From positions 558,001 through 622,000 of the forward strand of contig NZ_CP012573.1 in assembly GCF_001280205.1 (NCBI RefSeq): a stretch of 64,000 bases of DNA, written 5' to 3'. The position numbers and the translations under genes were made by a program. Below the pieces are notes generated by a model. It did no database searches. It had not been told where the DNA came from and saw only the letters and a program-made list of their open reading frames with translations. This stretch comes from Clavibacter capsici. Lineage in GTDB: Bacteria; Actinomycetota; Actinomycetes; Actinomycetales; Microbacteriaceae. Shown here in pieces: positions 34,025 through 41,940 of the stretch. How positions within the stretch are numbered: the first letter of the stretch is position 1; every line of letters begins with the position of its first letter.

Positions 34025-36094
34025 ATGGACACGACACCCCGCTCCACCTCCGCCGCCCCGCCCCGCGGGCGCCGCTCCCGTCGCCTCGCCGCGACCGTCG
34101 GCGCGCTCGCGCTCGCCGTCGCCATCCCGCTCGCCGCGGGCGCCGCCACGACCGCGACCCCCGCGGATCCGCCGCCCCCGGCCCCGCCGCAGCACCAGCA
34201 GGGCGGCCACGACCTCACGAAGGCCGACGTGGACGCGTGGCTCGACGGCGCGGTCGGCTCGGCGCTGCCGACCACCGGCATCCCCGGCGCCGCCGTCTCG
34301 GTCGTCGCCGACGGGCAGGTGCTCACCACCCGCGGCTACGGCCTCGCCGACACCGGCACCGAGGGCACCCCGGCCCGCCCGGTGGATCCCGACCGGACGC
34401 TCTTCCGCGTCGGCTCCGTCTCCAAGGTGGTCTCCGCGACCGCGGTCATGCAGCTCGTGGAGGAGGGCCGGCTCGACCTCGACGCCGACGTGCAGCAGTA
34501 CCTCGACTTCGACCTCGACACCCCGAAGGGCGCGGTCACGCTGCGGCACCTGCTCACCCACACGTCCGGCTTCGAGGAGGTCATCACGGGCCTCATCGGG
34601 ACGCCCGGCTCGGAGCGGGACCTCGGGGACGTGATGCGCACGGATCCGCCGGAGCAGGTCTTCGCGCCCGGCACCACCCCCGCGTACTCGAACTACGGCG
34701 CCAGCCTCGCCGGCTACGTCGCCGAGCGCGTGGGCGGGAAGCCGTTCGTCGACCTCCTGCAGGAGGAGGTGCTCGACCGCGCCGGGATGACCTCGTCGTC
34801 CTTCGCGCAGCCGCTCCCCGACGACCTCGACGCGCGCCTCGCGAAGGGCTACCCCGACGACACGCAGCCGGCGTACCCGACGGAGGTCGTGAACGCCGCC
34901 CCCGCCGGCGCGCTCTCGGCCACCGCGTCCGACATGGCCCGCTTCATGCTCGGCCACCTCGGCGACCTGCCGGCCGACCAGGCCCTGCTGGATCCCGCCA
35001 CGCTCGACGAGATGCACCGCCCGGCCCTCGGCGCCGACCAGCTCGGCACCCTCGCCGCCGGCCAGCGCATGGACCTCGGCTTCTTCGACGACAGCACGCC
35101 GGGCGTCCCCGCCTTCGGCCACGACGGCGACACGAACGTCTTCCACACGGCCATGCGCATGTTCCCGGACAGCGACGCCGGCATCTTCGTGACCTTCAAC
35201 GGCAACGGCCGCGACGCCGTCGACACCCTGGAGCTCCGGACGACCGTGCTGCAGGGCTTCGCGGACCGCTACCTGCGCGAGGACGACGGCGCCGCGGCGT
35301 CCGCTCCCGCGCCGCAGGGCGACCCCGAGGCCGCCGCCGCGCTCGCCGGCACCTGGCTCTCCTCCCGCTCGCCGTTCTCGAACCCGGGTGCGCTGCTGAA
35401 CCTCAGCGGTCAGACCGAGATCGTGCCGCGCGCCGACGGCACCGTCGCCATCACCCCGAAGCCGCTCGGCGTCACGACGGGCGTCTACGAGAAGGTGGGC
35501 GACGACCTGTGGCGCGAGGTCGGCGGCGACGCCGTGATCGCGACGCGCGCCTCCGCCGACGGCGGCCCGGTCGACGCGATCGCGTGGGGCGCGTCCTTCA
35601 CGCTCCTCCGGGCGGAGCCGTGGCAGGTCGCCTCGACGGCCATCCCCGGGCTGCTCGCCGCCGTGGCCGTGCTCCTCGTCTCGGTCGTCGTGTGGCCGGT
35701 CACCGCCGTCGCCGGGTTCGGCCGTCGTCGCCGCGCCCGCGCCGACTCCGCCGACGACGCCGTGGCGACGCCGCGCCCCCGCCGCAGCCGCACGCTCCTG
35801 CTGTCCCGCATCGGGCAGGCCGTGACGCTCGTGGCGCTCCTCGGCTGGACGGCCGCGGCCGTGCAGGCGCTCTCCCTCGTGGACGTCGGCGCGGGCACGC
35901 TCCGTACCCTCCAGGCGCTGCAGGTGGTCGGCGTCCTGGCCGTGATCCCCGCCGCGCTCGCCGTGTGGCAGGCCGTCCGCTCGCGGCGCGGGCTGTGGAT
36001 CGTCGTGGGCCGCGCGCTCGTGCTCGTCGCGCTGATCGGCGTCGCGGCCTTCGCGATCGGGTTCCGCCTGCTCGCGCCGAGCGTGAGCTACTGA
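34025..36094 (+). CDS. Serine hydrolase (class C beta-lactamase fold) with membrane tail
   Basis: 689 aa. A signal peptide or anchor (about residues 20-42) precedes a penicillin-binding/beta-lactamase-family domain. Catalytic Ser131 and Lys134 are in VGSVSKV, the Tyr motif is Y221-S-N223, and HDG near residue 361 replaces the KTG box. The C-terminal 150 residues contain about four transmembrane helices. This architecture resembles membrane-bound D-aminopeptidase or esterase relatives (FmtA/EstB-like) rather than a true beta-lactamase. It is followed 44 nt later by a NarL-type two-component system, which may monitor its effect on the envelope. Confidence 0.85.
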   Translation: MDTTPRSTSAAPPRGRRSRRLAATVGALALAVAIPLAAGAATTATPADPPPPAPPQHQQGGHDLTKADVDAWLDGAVGSALPTTGIPGAAVSVVADGQVLTTRGYGLADTGTEGTPARPVDPDRTLFRVGSVSKVVSATAVMQLVEEGRLDLDADVQQYLDFDLDTPKGAVTLRHLLTHTSGFEEVITGLIGTPGSERDLGDVMRTDPPEQVFAPGTTPAYSNYGASLAGYVAERVGGKPFVDLLQEEVLDRAGMTSSSFAQPLPDDLDARLAKGYPDDTQPAYPTEVVNAAPAGALSATASDMARFMLGHLGDLPADQALLDPATLDEMHRPALGADQLGTLAAGQRMDLGFFDDSTPGVPAFGHDGDTNVFHTAMRMFPDSDAGIFVTFNGNGRDAVDTLELRTTVLQGFADRYLREDDGAAASAPAPQGDPEAAAALAGTWLSSRSPFSNPGALLNLSGQTEIVPRADGTVAITPKPLGVTTGVYEKVGDDLWREVGGDAVIATRASADGGPVDAIAWGASFTLLRAEPWQVASTAIPGLLAAVAVLLVSVVVWPVTAVAGFGRRRRARADSADDAVATPRPRRSRTLLLSRIGQAVTLVALLGWTAAAVQALSLVDVGAGTLRTLQALQVVGVLAVIPAALAVWQAVRSRRGLWIVVGRALVLVALIGVAAFAIGFRLLAPSVSY

Positions 36095-36138
36095 TGCGCG
36101 ACGGCGGCGGCGGCCGGCCCGCCTGGCATGCTCGGAGC

Positions 36139-37530
36139 GTGACCGATCCGACGCCCGCGCCCCCCGCGGTCGACGGCGCGCCCGTCCCGCCCCGCCGTCC
36201 CACGGCCGGCCGGCCCGTCGTCGCCCTCGGCGACCGGGCCCGGCGCGGCCTCGACCGGCTCGGGATCCGCACCGACGACGGACGCGACGCGGCCGCCGCG
36301 GCCGCCTGGGCGCTCATGACGGTGCTGCTCCTCGGGGTGCTCGCCGCGCTCGTCTGGGCGGACGGCACCCTGCGCACCATGTCCCCGGCGCAGGGGGCGG
36401 TCATCGCGGCCATCGCCCTCGTCCAGTGCGCGCCCCTCGCGGCCCGGAGACGGCGCCCGCGGACGACGCTCCTGGCGGTGTCGGCGCTCCAGGCCGCCCT
36501 GATCGCGGTGCTCCCGCCGGAGTTCGGGTTCTGGGCCGCGGCGCCCGTCGTCGCGGCCTACACGGTCGGGGCGGTGCTCCCGGCCGGATCCGCGGTGCGC
36601 GTCGTCGCGGCGGCCGTCGGCATCGAGGCGGTGGGCGCCGTCCTCGCCGCCACCGGCCACGTCCGCGCGCTGCTCGTGCCCGACTCCGTCGACGTCCGCC
36701 TCGGCGTCGACACGGTCGTCTCGGCGACCTCGATCCTCGTCAGCGGGATCCTCATCGCCGTCGCGAGCGCCGCCGTCGGCTCCTGGGTCGCCCTGCGCCG
36801 CCGTCACGACCGCGACACGCTGGCCCGCGCGGCGGAGTCGCTCGAGCACCAGGCCGCGCTCACCCGGGCCGCGGTCTCCGCGGAGCGCACCCGGATGGCG
36901 CGCGAGCTGCACGACGTGGCCGCGCACCACCTCACGGCCCTCGTCGTGCAGGCGGGCGCCGCCGAGCGGCTCGTGGACCTCGATCCCGACCTCGCCAAGG
37001 ACTCCCTCCGCGGCATCCGGGTGCAGGGCCGCGAGACCCTCGACGCGCTGCGCTCCATCGTCGGGATCCTGCGGCAGACGGACGACGGCCCCACCGGCGG
37101 TGCGGACCGCGGCACCGACCCGGTCCCCGGCCTCGCCGACGTCGGCGGCCTCGTCGACGCGGCGCGCGCCTCCGGCACCGAGGTCGAGGAGCGCACGTCG
37201 GGGGACCTCCCCGCGCTCGCGCCCCTCGCCGACGTGACCGCGTACCGCACCGTGCAGGAGTCCCTGGCGAACGCGCGCCGCCACGCGCCGGGATCCGCCG
37301 TCACCCTCACCCTGGACGCCCGTCCGACGCGCCTCGCCCTCGAGGTCGAGAACCGGCTCCCGGCCACGGCGCCCGCCGGCGCCCCCGGCTACGGCCTCGT
37401 CGGCATGCGCGAGCGGGCTGCGCTCGTCGGCGGGCACCTGGAGGCGGGCCCGACCGGATCCGGCACCTGGCGCGTGCGCCTCGAGCTCCCGGTCGAGCCC
37501 GTCGCCGCCGGCCGGGCGGGCGCCGCGTGA
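36139..37530 (+). CDS. NarL-partner sensor histidine kinase
   Basis: A 463-aa kinase. Five or six predicted transmembrane helices occupy about residues 50-220. A HisKA_3 dimerisation domain follows, with the phospho-acceptor His in RMARELHDVAAHHLTALVVQ (about 260), and a HATPase with VQESLANARRHA and GYGLVGMRERA. CATGCT at 36127-36132 lies 6 nt before the GTG, favouring a leaderless start. ATG 36094 is in frame and shares one base with the hydrolase stop (TGATG), giving a 15-residue-longer alternative. Its own stop overlaps the regulator start (GTGA). Confidence 0.88.
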   Translation: MTDPTPAPPAVDGAPVPPRRPTAGRPVVALGDRARRGLDRLGIRTDDGRDAAAAAAWALMTVLLLGVLAALVWADGTLRTMSPAQGAVIAAIALVQCAPLAARRRRPRTTLLAVSALQAALIAVLPPEFGFWAAAPVVAAYTVGAVLPAGSAVRVVAAAVGIEAVGAVLAATGHVRALLVPDSVDVRLGVDTVVSATSILVSGILIAVASAAVGSWVALRRRHDRDTLARAAESLEHQAALTRAAVSAERTRMARELHDVAAHHLTALVVQAGAAERLVDLDPDLAKDSLRGIRVQGRETLDALRSIVGILRQTDDGPTGGADRGTDPVPGLADVGGLVDAARASGTEVEERTSGDLPALAPLADVTAYRTVQESLANARRHAPGSAVTLTLDARPTRLALEVENRLPATAPAGAPGYGLVGMRERAALVGGHLEAGPTGSGTWRVRLELPVEPVAAGRAGAA

Positions 37531-38192
37531 TCCGCGTGGTGCTGGTCGACGACCAGTCCATCGTGCGCGCGGGCTTCCGCGTGGTGCTCGAGACGGCGGG
37601 CGGGATCGAGGTGGTCGGCGAGGCGTCGGGCGGCCGCGAGGCCGTCGAGCTCGTGCGCCGCCTCGCACCCGACGTCGTGGTGATGGACGTCCGGATGCCG
37701 GGCGGCGACGGCATCGAGGCGACCCGCGCGATCACGGGGGCCGACGACGACGCCGCCCGCGCGGATCCCGCCCCCGCCGTCCTCGTCGCCACCACCTTCG
37801 ACCTCGACGAGTACGTCTTCGGCGCCCTCGAGGCCGGCGCCCGCGGCTTCGTGCTCAAGGACGCCGAGCCCGACGAGTTCATCCAGGCCGTCCGCGCCCT
37901 CGCCGCCGGGCAGGCCGCCCTCGACGGCGTCACCACGCGCCGCGTCATGGCCGAGTTCACGCGCCGCCGCGCCGCGAGCGCCGTGAACCCGGGCGCGGAC
38001 GTGCTCACGCCGCGCGAGCAGGACATCGTGCGTCTCCTCGGCGACGGCCTCTCCAACGACGAGATCGGCGGCCGGCTCGTGATCGAGACGAGCACCGTGA
38101 AGTCGCACCTCACCCGGATCATGACCAAGCTCGGCACGCGCGACCGCCTGCAGACCGTGGTCTGGGGCTACCGCTCGGGCCTCCTGCCCTGA
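37527..38192 (+). CDS. NarL/LuxR family response regulator
   Basis: A 221-aa regulator with VVLVDDQ, phospho-acceptor Asp54 in VVMDVRMPGG and Lys in GFVLKDA. A C-terminal LuxR helix-turn-helix follows (LTPREQDIVRLLGDGLSNDE, STVKSHLTRIMTKLGTRDR). The GTG overlaps the kinase stop. It forms a regulator pair with the upstream kinase and probably acts on the serine hydrolase operon or on envelope genes elsewhere. Confidence 0.93.
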   Translation: MIRVVLVDDQSIVRAGFRVVLETAGGIEVVGEASGGREAVELVRRLAPDVVVMDVRMPGGDGIEATRAITGADDDAARADPAPAVLVATTFDLDEYVFGALEAGARGFVLKDAEPDEFIQAVRALAAGQAALDGVTTRRVMAEFTRRRAASAVNPGADVLTPREQDIVRLLGDGLSNDEIGGRLVIETSTVKSHLTRIMTKLGTRDRLQTVVWGYRSGLLP

Positions 38193-38341
38193 CCGGATGC
38201 ATGCCGGCACGACGTGCCCGCCGACGCGCCCGGGACCCCGCGCGCGCCACCGCCGGCGTTCGCCCGCGGTCCACCGTCCGTGCCGCGAACGTCCATGGGG
38301 AGCGGCGCCCGCTCCCAGGTCCGACGTGGTCTGATGGATCC

Positions 38342-38761
38342 ATGGAATCCATCTACACCGCTATCGCGCACGCCTCCGGCGGAGGACGCGACGGACACGT
38401 CCGCAGCGAGGACGACCGCATCGACTTCGACACCCGTCCCCCCAAGGAGATGGGCGGCTCGGGCGAGGGCACGAACCCGGAGCAGCTCTTCGCCGCCGGG
38501 TACAGCGCCTGCTTCCTCGGCGCCACCCACCTCGTCGGCAAGAACGCCGGCGTCGACACGAAGGACGCCGAGGTCTCGGCCAGCGTCTCCATCGGCGACA
38601 ACGGGCAGGGCGGCTTCGGCCTCGCGGTCGAGCTCGACGTCTACCTCCCGAACGTGGCGCCCGAGCGCCGCCAGGAGATCGCGGACGCGGCCCACCAGGT
38701 CTGCCCGTACTCCAACGCCACCCGCGGCAACATCGAGGTCACGATCTCCATCGTCGACTGA
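38342..38761 (+). CDS. ohr: Organic hydroperoxide resistance protein Ohr
   Basis: A 139-aa OsmC/Ohr-family thiol peroxidase that reduces organic hydroperoxides, usually with lipoyl cofactors. The two catalytic cysteines are Cys57 (YSACFLGA) and Cys121 (HQVCPYSNATRGN). The NPEQLFAAGY segment is typical of Ohr rather than OsmC. Length is standard. No OhrR repressor gene is adjacent. The ATG has no strong ribosome site. A strong terminator hairpin follows. Confidence 0.93.
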   Translation: MESIYTAIAHASGGGRDGHVRSEDDRIDFDTRPPKEMGGSGEGTNPEQLFAAGYSACFLGATHLVGKNAGVDTKDAEVSASVSIGDNGQGGFGLAVELDVYLPNVAPERRQEIADAAHQVCPYSNATRGNIEVTISIVD

Positions 38762-38781
38762 TCCGCACCCGCACGACCCGT

Positions 38782-38814
38782 GAGGCGGGCGTCCCCGATG
38801 GGGACGCCCGCCTC
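38782..38814 (+). terminator. Perfect 15-bp stem terminator after ohr
   Basis: Arms 38782-38796 and 38800-38814 are exact reverse complements around the loop GAT. The hairpin lies 20 nt after the ohr stop and just before the chorismate mutase promoter. No T-run follows. Confidence 0.8.
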
Positions 38815-38835
38815 CGTCGTCCCGGCCCCGATCGG

Positions 38836-38848
38836 TAGGGTCGAGCCA
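38836..38848 (+). promoter_or_regulatory. -10 element for leaderless chorismate mutase
   Basis: TAGGGT at 38836-38841 ends 6 nt before the ATG at 38848. It lies directly behind the ohr terminator, so the gene needs its own promoter here. Confidence 0.6.
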
Positions 38849-39243
38849 TGCCTGAGAACACCGGCCCCGCAGGGGCGCCCCTCGACGACGACGCCCGAAC
38901 CGCCCTCGAGGAGCTGGGGGAGATCCGCGGCAGCATCGACAACATCGACGCCGCGCTCGTCCACCTGCTGGCCGAGCGGTTCAAGTTCACGCAGCAGGTC
39001 GGCCGGCTCAAGGCCGCGCACGGGCTGCCCGCGGCGGATCCCGAGCGCGAGCGCCGCCAGATCCTCCGCCTCCGCGCGCTCGCCGAGGAGTCGCGGCTCG
39101 ACCCGGCCTTCGCGGAGAAGTTCCTGAACTTCATCGTCGCGGAGGTCATCCACCACCACACGCAGATCGCCGAGGAGGAGGGCGCCGCCACTCCCGCGTC
39201 CACCTCCGCGGTCGCGCCCGAGGACGGCGGCCCGACGGCCTGA
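38848..39243 (+). CDS. Chorismate mutase (AroQ type)
   Basis: A 131-aa monofunctional AroQ-fold protein converting chorismate to prephenate for phenylalanine and tyrosine. The helical core reads LGEIRGSIDNIDAALVHLLA, then KFTQQVGRLKAAHGLPAADPERERRQ, with the active-site Arg and Lys residues expected in AroQ helices. The C-terminal 25 residues are a low-complexity tail. It is convergent with the ATP-grasp gene, with 13 nt between the stops. Confidence 0.9.
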   Translation: MPENTGPAGAPLDDDARTALEELGEIRGSIDNIDAALVHLLAERFKFTQQVGRLKAAHGLPAADPERERRQILRLRALAEESRLDPAFAEKFLNFIVAEVIHHHTQIAEEEGAATPASTSAVAPEDGGPTA

Positions 39244-39256
39244 CGCCGCCGGGCGC

Positions 39257-40240
39257 TCACGCCCCGGGGTAGGTCTCCCGCAGCACGCGCTCGAGCAGCT
39301 CCGCCACCGCGCCCGGCCCGGACGCGTCCGCGACCGCCTCGACGCCGGCGTTGTAGTTGGTGTTCGTGTTCACGTCGTAGGTCACGAGGCGGCCGTCGGC
39401 GGTCTCGATGAACTCGATGCCGGCCACCTCGATCCCGAGCCCGGCGAGGAACGCGACGTAGCGCTCCACGAGCGGGTGGTCGGCCGTGATGTCCTCCCGC
39501 AGCGAGAAGATCGTGTCGCCCGGCTGCTGCGCGATGGTCGCGCCGGGCGGCATCACGAGCGCGCCCGTCGTCGGGTCGATGGCGCAGGCGTCCGCGGGGC
39601 AGAGCTGGTAGCCGCCGCGCGCGGTGTCGGCCTGGATCGCGTAGACGAACCGCCCGCCCACGATCTCGACGCGCGTCACCCGCGGCGTCGCGGCCTCCAG
39701 GTACTCCTGCAGCAGCGTGATCCCGTCCTGCGGCTCCTCGAAGTCCGGCCCCTCCACGTACGCGGCCAGCTCCTCGACGCTGTCGAACCGGCGGACGCCG
39801 AGCCCCTTGCCGCCCTGGTTGTGCTTCGTGATGAACGGCGTCGGCAGGCCGCGCGCCGCCTCGACGATCCGGTGGCTGCCGATCACGGCGCGCGTGCGCG
39901 GCACCTCGATGCCCGCGGCGCGGAGCGCGGTGAGCTGGTCGACCTTGCTCACCTCGAGCTCGATGGTGCGGCGGCCGTTGACCGTGCGGCGGCCGTGCGC
40001 CTCCAGCCACGACATGAGCGCGCGCGTGTAGTCCTTGGAGAGCGCATGGTCGCGCGTGTGGGCCGAGGCGCTGATCCGCGACCAGAAGATGCCCTCGGGC
40101 GGCGCCTCGTCGATCTCCAGCACCCCGTCGGTGAGGAGCCACTCCTCGTACGGCACGCCGCGCGCGTCGAGCGCTGCGGCGAACGGCCCGAACCACTCGG
40201 GGTTCTCGTGGATGGCGAATACCTTCGGTGCGGTGGTCAT
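39257..40240 (-). CDS. RimK-type ATP-grasp ligase
   Basis: A 327-aa ATP-grasp enzyme annotated elsewhere as alpha-L-glutamate ligase. ATP-binding elements include PFITKHNQGGKGLGVRRF (about residues 135-152), LLQEYLE and the metal-binding end GIEFIETADGRLVTYDVNTN with the paired Glu/Asn. Such ligases join an amino acid or peptide to a carboxylate. Substrate is unknown; a role in a modified metabolite or peptide is possible. No precursor peptide gene is adjacent. It is probably monocistronic. Confidence 0.82.
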   Translation of the reverse strand: MTTAPKVFAIHENPEWFGPFAAALDARGVPYEEWLLTDGVLEIDEAPPEGIFWSRISASAHTRDHALSKDYTRALMSWLEAHGRRTVNGRRTIELEVSKVDQLTALRAAGIEVPRTRAVIGSHRIVEAARGLPTPFITKHNQGGKGLGVRRFDSVEELAAYVEGPDFEEPQDGITLLQEYLEAATPRVTRVEIVGGRFVYAIQADTARGGYQLCPADACAIDPTTGALVMPPGATIAQQPGDTIFSLREDITADHPLVERYVAFLAGLGIEVAGIEFIETADGRLVTYDVNTNTNYNAGVEAVADASGPGAVAELLERVLRETYPGA

Positions 40241-40310
40241 CCACCCAGGCTACGAGGCCCGCCGGCCGCTGCCGGACGCATGGCGGTCCGCGTCGGCCGC
40301 GCCGACGGGG

Positions 40311-41141
40311 TCAGCTGAGGCGCACGAGCGCCTGCACGGGCAGGTGGTCGCTCATCATCCGCCCGCGCCAGGCGAAGTCGTTGATCGCGGCGGCGCGGAC
40401 GTCCACGCGGTCGCTCACGAGGATCCAGTCGATGCGCGGCCCGTCGACGACCGGCGGCCGGTAGTCGGGGAACGTGCCGAACGCGGGGGTGGCCTGGCGC
40501 GCGGTGTCGAGCCAGGAGTCGCGGAGGCCGGCGCGGCGGGTGAGCACGTCGTAGGGGAACGAGTCGACGGGCGCGTTGAAGTCGCCCATGAGCACGAGCG
40601 GCATGCCGGCGAAGCGCGTGCGGACGAGCTCGGCGATGGCCTCGGCGGCCCGGTCGCGCGCCTCGGCGACGTCGTGGTCGAGGTGCGTGTCGAGCACGAC
40701 GAGCGGGTGGCCGGTGGCCTCGTCCTGGAAGCGGGCCCAGGTGAGGATCCGCGGCATGGGGTTGCCCCACGTCATGCTGCCGATCACGTCCGGGGTGTCC
40801 GAGAGCCACATCACGTCGTGCTCGAGGAGGGTGAGGCGGGACGCCTGGTAGAAGATCGCGCCGTGCTCGCCGTGGCTGCCGCCCTCGCGGCCCTGCCCGA
40901 CCATGCGGTACGACGGCGGCAGCGCCTTCTCGATCGCCTGCACCTGCGGCCACAGCGCCTCCTGCACGCCGAGCACCGTGGGCCGCTCCTGCTGCAGGAA
41001 GCGCGTGAGCACCTCCTGGCGCTCGGGCCAGTGGTCGGCCTCGCCCTCGCGGGTGCCGTGCCAGGGCATGCGCACGTTGAGGGAGACGAGGTGGAGGTCG
41101 TCGCCGGTCGTCGGGCCGATCGCGAGGGTCATGCCGTCCAT
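40311..41141 (-). CDS. Endonuclease/exonuclease/phosphatase family protein
   Basis: A 276-aa EEP-superfamily hydrolase. It shows LVSLNVRMPW, GVQEAL (metal Glu), LDTHLDH, GDFNAP and the terminal SDHLPV with catalytic His. There is no signal peptide. Substrates of this subgroup include phosphoinositide-like or nucleotide phosphodiesters, but are undefined here. It is a clear paralogue of the gene at 58388-59440, sharing TFGVQEAL-like, TWARF, THLDH, GDFNAP and RIDWIL blocks. It lies at one edge of the exopolysaccharide locus. Confidence 0.87.
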   Translation of the reverse strand: MDGMTLAIGPTTGDDLHLVSLNVRMPWHGTREGEADHWPERQEVLTRFLQQERPTVLGVQEALWPQVQAIEKALPPSYRMVGQGREGGSHGEHGAIFYQASRLTLLEHDVMWLSDTPDVIGSMTWGNPMPRILTWARFQDEATGHPLVVLDTHLDHDVAEARDRAAEAIAELVRTRFAGMPLVLMGDFNAPVDSFPYDVLTRRAGLRDSWLDTARQATPAFGTFPDYRPPVVDGPRIDWILVSDRVDVRAAAINDFAWRGRMMSDHLPVQALVRLS

Positions 41142-41187
41142 TCAACCCCGCCCGGCCGACCGCGCGGGTCGCGACGCGACGATCGGG

Positions 41188-41775
41188 TCAGCAGCCGGGC
41201 GTGACGAGGGCCTTCACGAACGCGCCGGTCTGGTAGGTGTACTGCGAGACCCACTGGCGGAAGCCGAAGTCCACCGGGTCCTCGACCACCATCAGGTCGC
41301 CGTCGAAGCACCGGTCGAAGATCAGCTGCGTGCGCGTCACGTGCGGGGTCCAGGTGATGACGATGGCGCTCGTCCAGCCGTTCTCCGCGGACTTCTCCTT
41401 GAGGTAGCGCGCCTCGCCCTGCGTCGTGAAGGGCGACGGGGTGTCGCACGTGACGGGGTAGGGGAACTCGCCGTTGCACGCCGCGAGCTCCGCGGCCGAC
41501 TGCGGCCCGGTGGACGGCACGGAGAAGACGACGGTGTCGGAGTAGCCCTCGTCGACGAGCTTCGCCGCGAGGTCGCGGCGGGTGGGGTTGGGCGGCCCGA
41601 TGACGTAGATCACGTCGGCCTTGTCCGGCTGGCTGGCAGGCGGGAGCACGAAGAGCGGGATCCCCGCGAGCAGCCACGCGAGCAGCAGCACGAACAGGGC
41701 CAGGAGGGTGCGCAGGATCCATCGACGTGCGCGACCCGCACGGCGGGCGGGGGTGGTGGCGGTGCTGGGTGTCAA
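41188..41775 (-). CDS. Membrane-anchored YdcF/DUF218-like protein
   Basis: 195 aa from the chosen TTG. One transmembrane helix (about residues 18-40, WILRTLLALFVLLLAWLLAG) is followed by an extracytoplasmic domain. That domain begins ADVIYVIGPPNPTRRDLAAK and continues with TQGEARYLKE and VITWTPHVTRTQLIFDRCF, the SanA/ElyC/YdcF pattern. These proteins affect envelope polysaccharide metabolism. The TTG has CGAGAG upstream; ATGs at 41823-41829 are alternatives without a ribosome site. It lies at the end of the exopolysaccharide gene run. Confidence 0.7.
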   Translation of the reverse strand: MTPSTATTPARRAGRARRWILRTLLALFVLLLAWLLAGIPLFVLPPASQPDKADVIYVIGPPNPTRRDLAAKLVDEGYSDTVVFSVPSTGPQSAAELAACNGEFPYPVTCDTPSPFTTQGEARYLKEKSAENGWTSAIVITWTPHVTRTQLIFDRCFDGDLMVVEDPVDFGFRQWVSQYTYQTGAFVKALVTPGC

Positions 41776-41940
41776 CGTGTGCTCTCGGCCTGGAGGATCC
41801 GCGGGGGCGGGATGCGGGCATGCGGGCATGCGGGGGCGGGTGGCTGTCCCCCGGCGGCTCGTCGAGCCTATGGGGGCGGGTGCCGGCTGCTAAGCCCCCA
41901 TCCGGGGAGGGAGCGCGGGCGCCGTGGGGCGGTGCGTCGG

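Noticed and set aside
36094-36138. Upstream ATG of the NarL-type kinase overlapping the hydrolase stop
   Set aside because: Possible, but the added residues are glycine-rich and unconserved-looking, and the GTG at 36139 has a -10-like element 6 nt upstream; kept only as an alternative.
33589-37530. 1,313-codon frame that runs through to the NarL-type kinase
   Set aside because: The first 850 codons are an out-of-frame reading of the serine hydrolase gene; only the last 463 encode the kinase.
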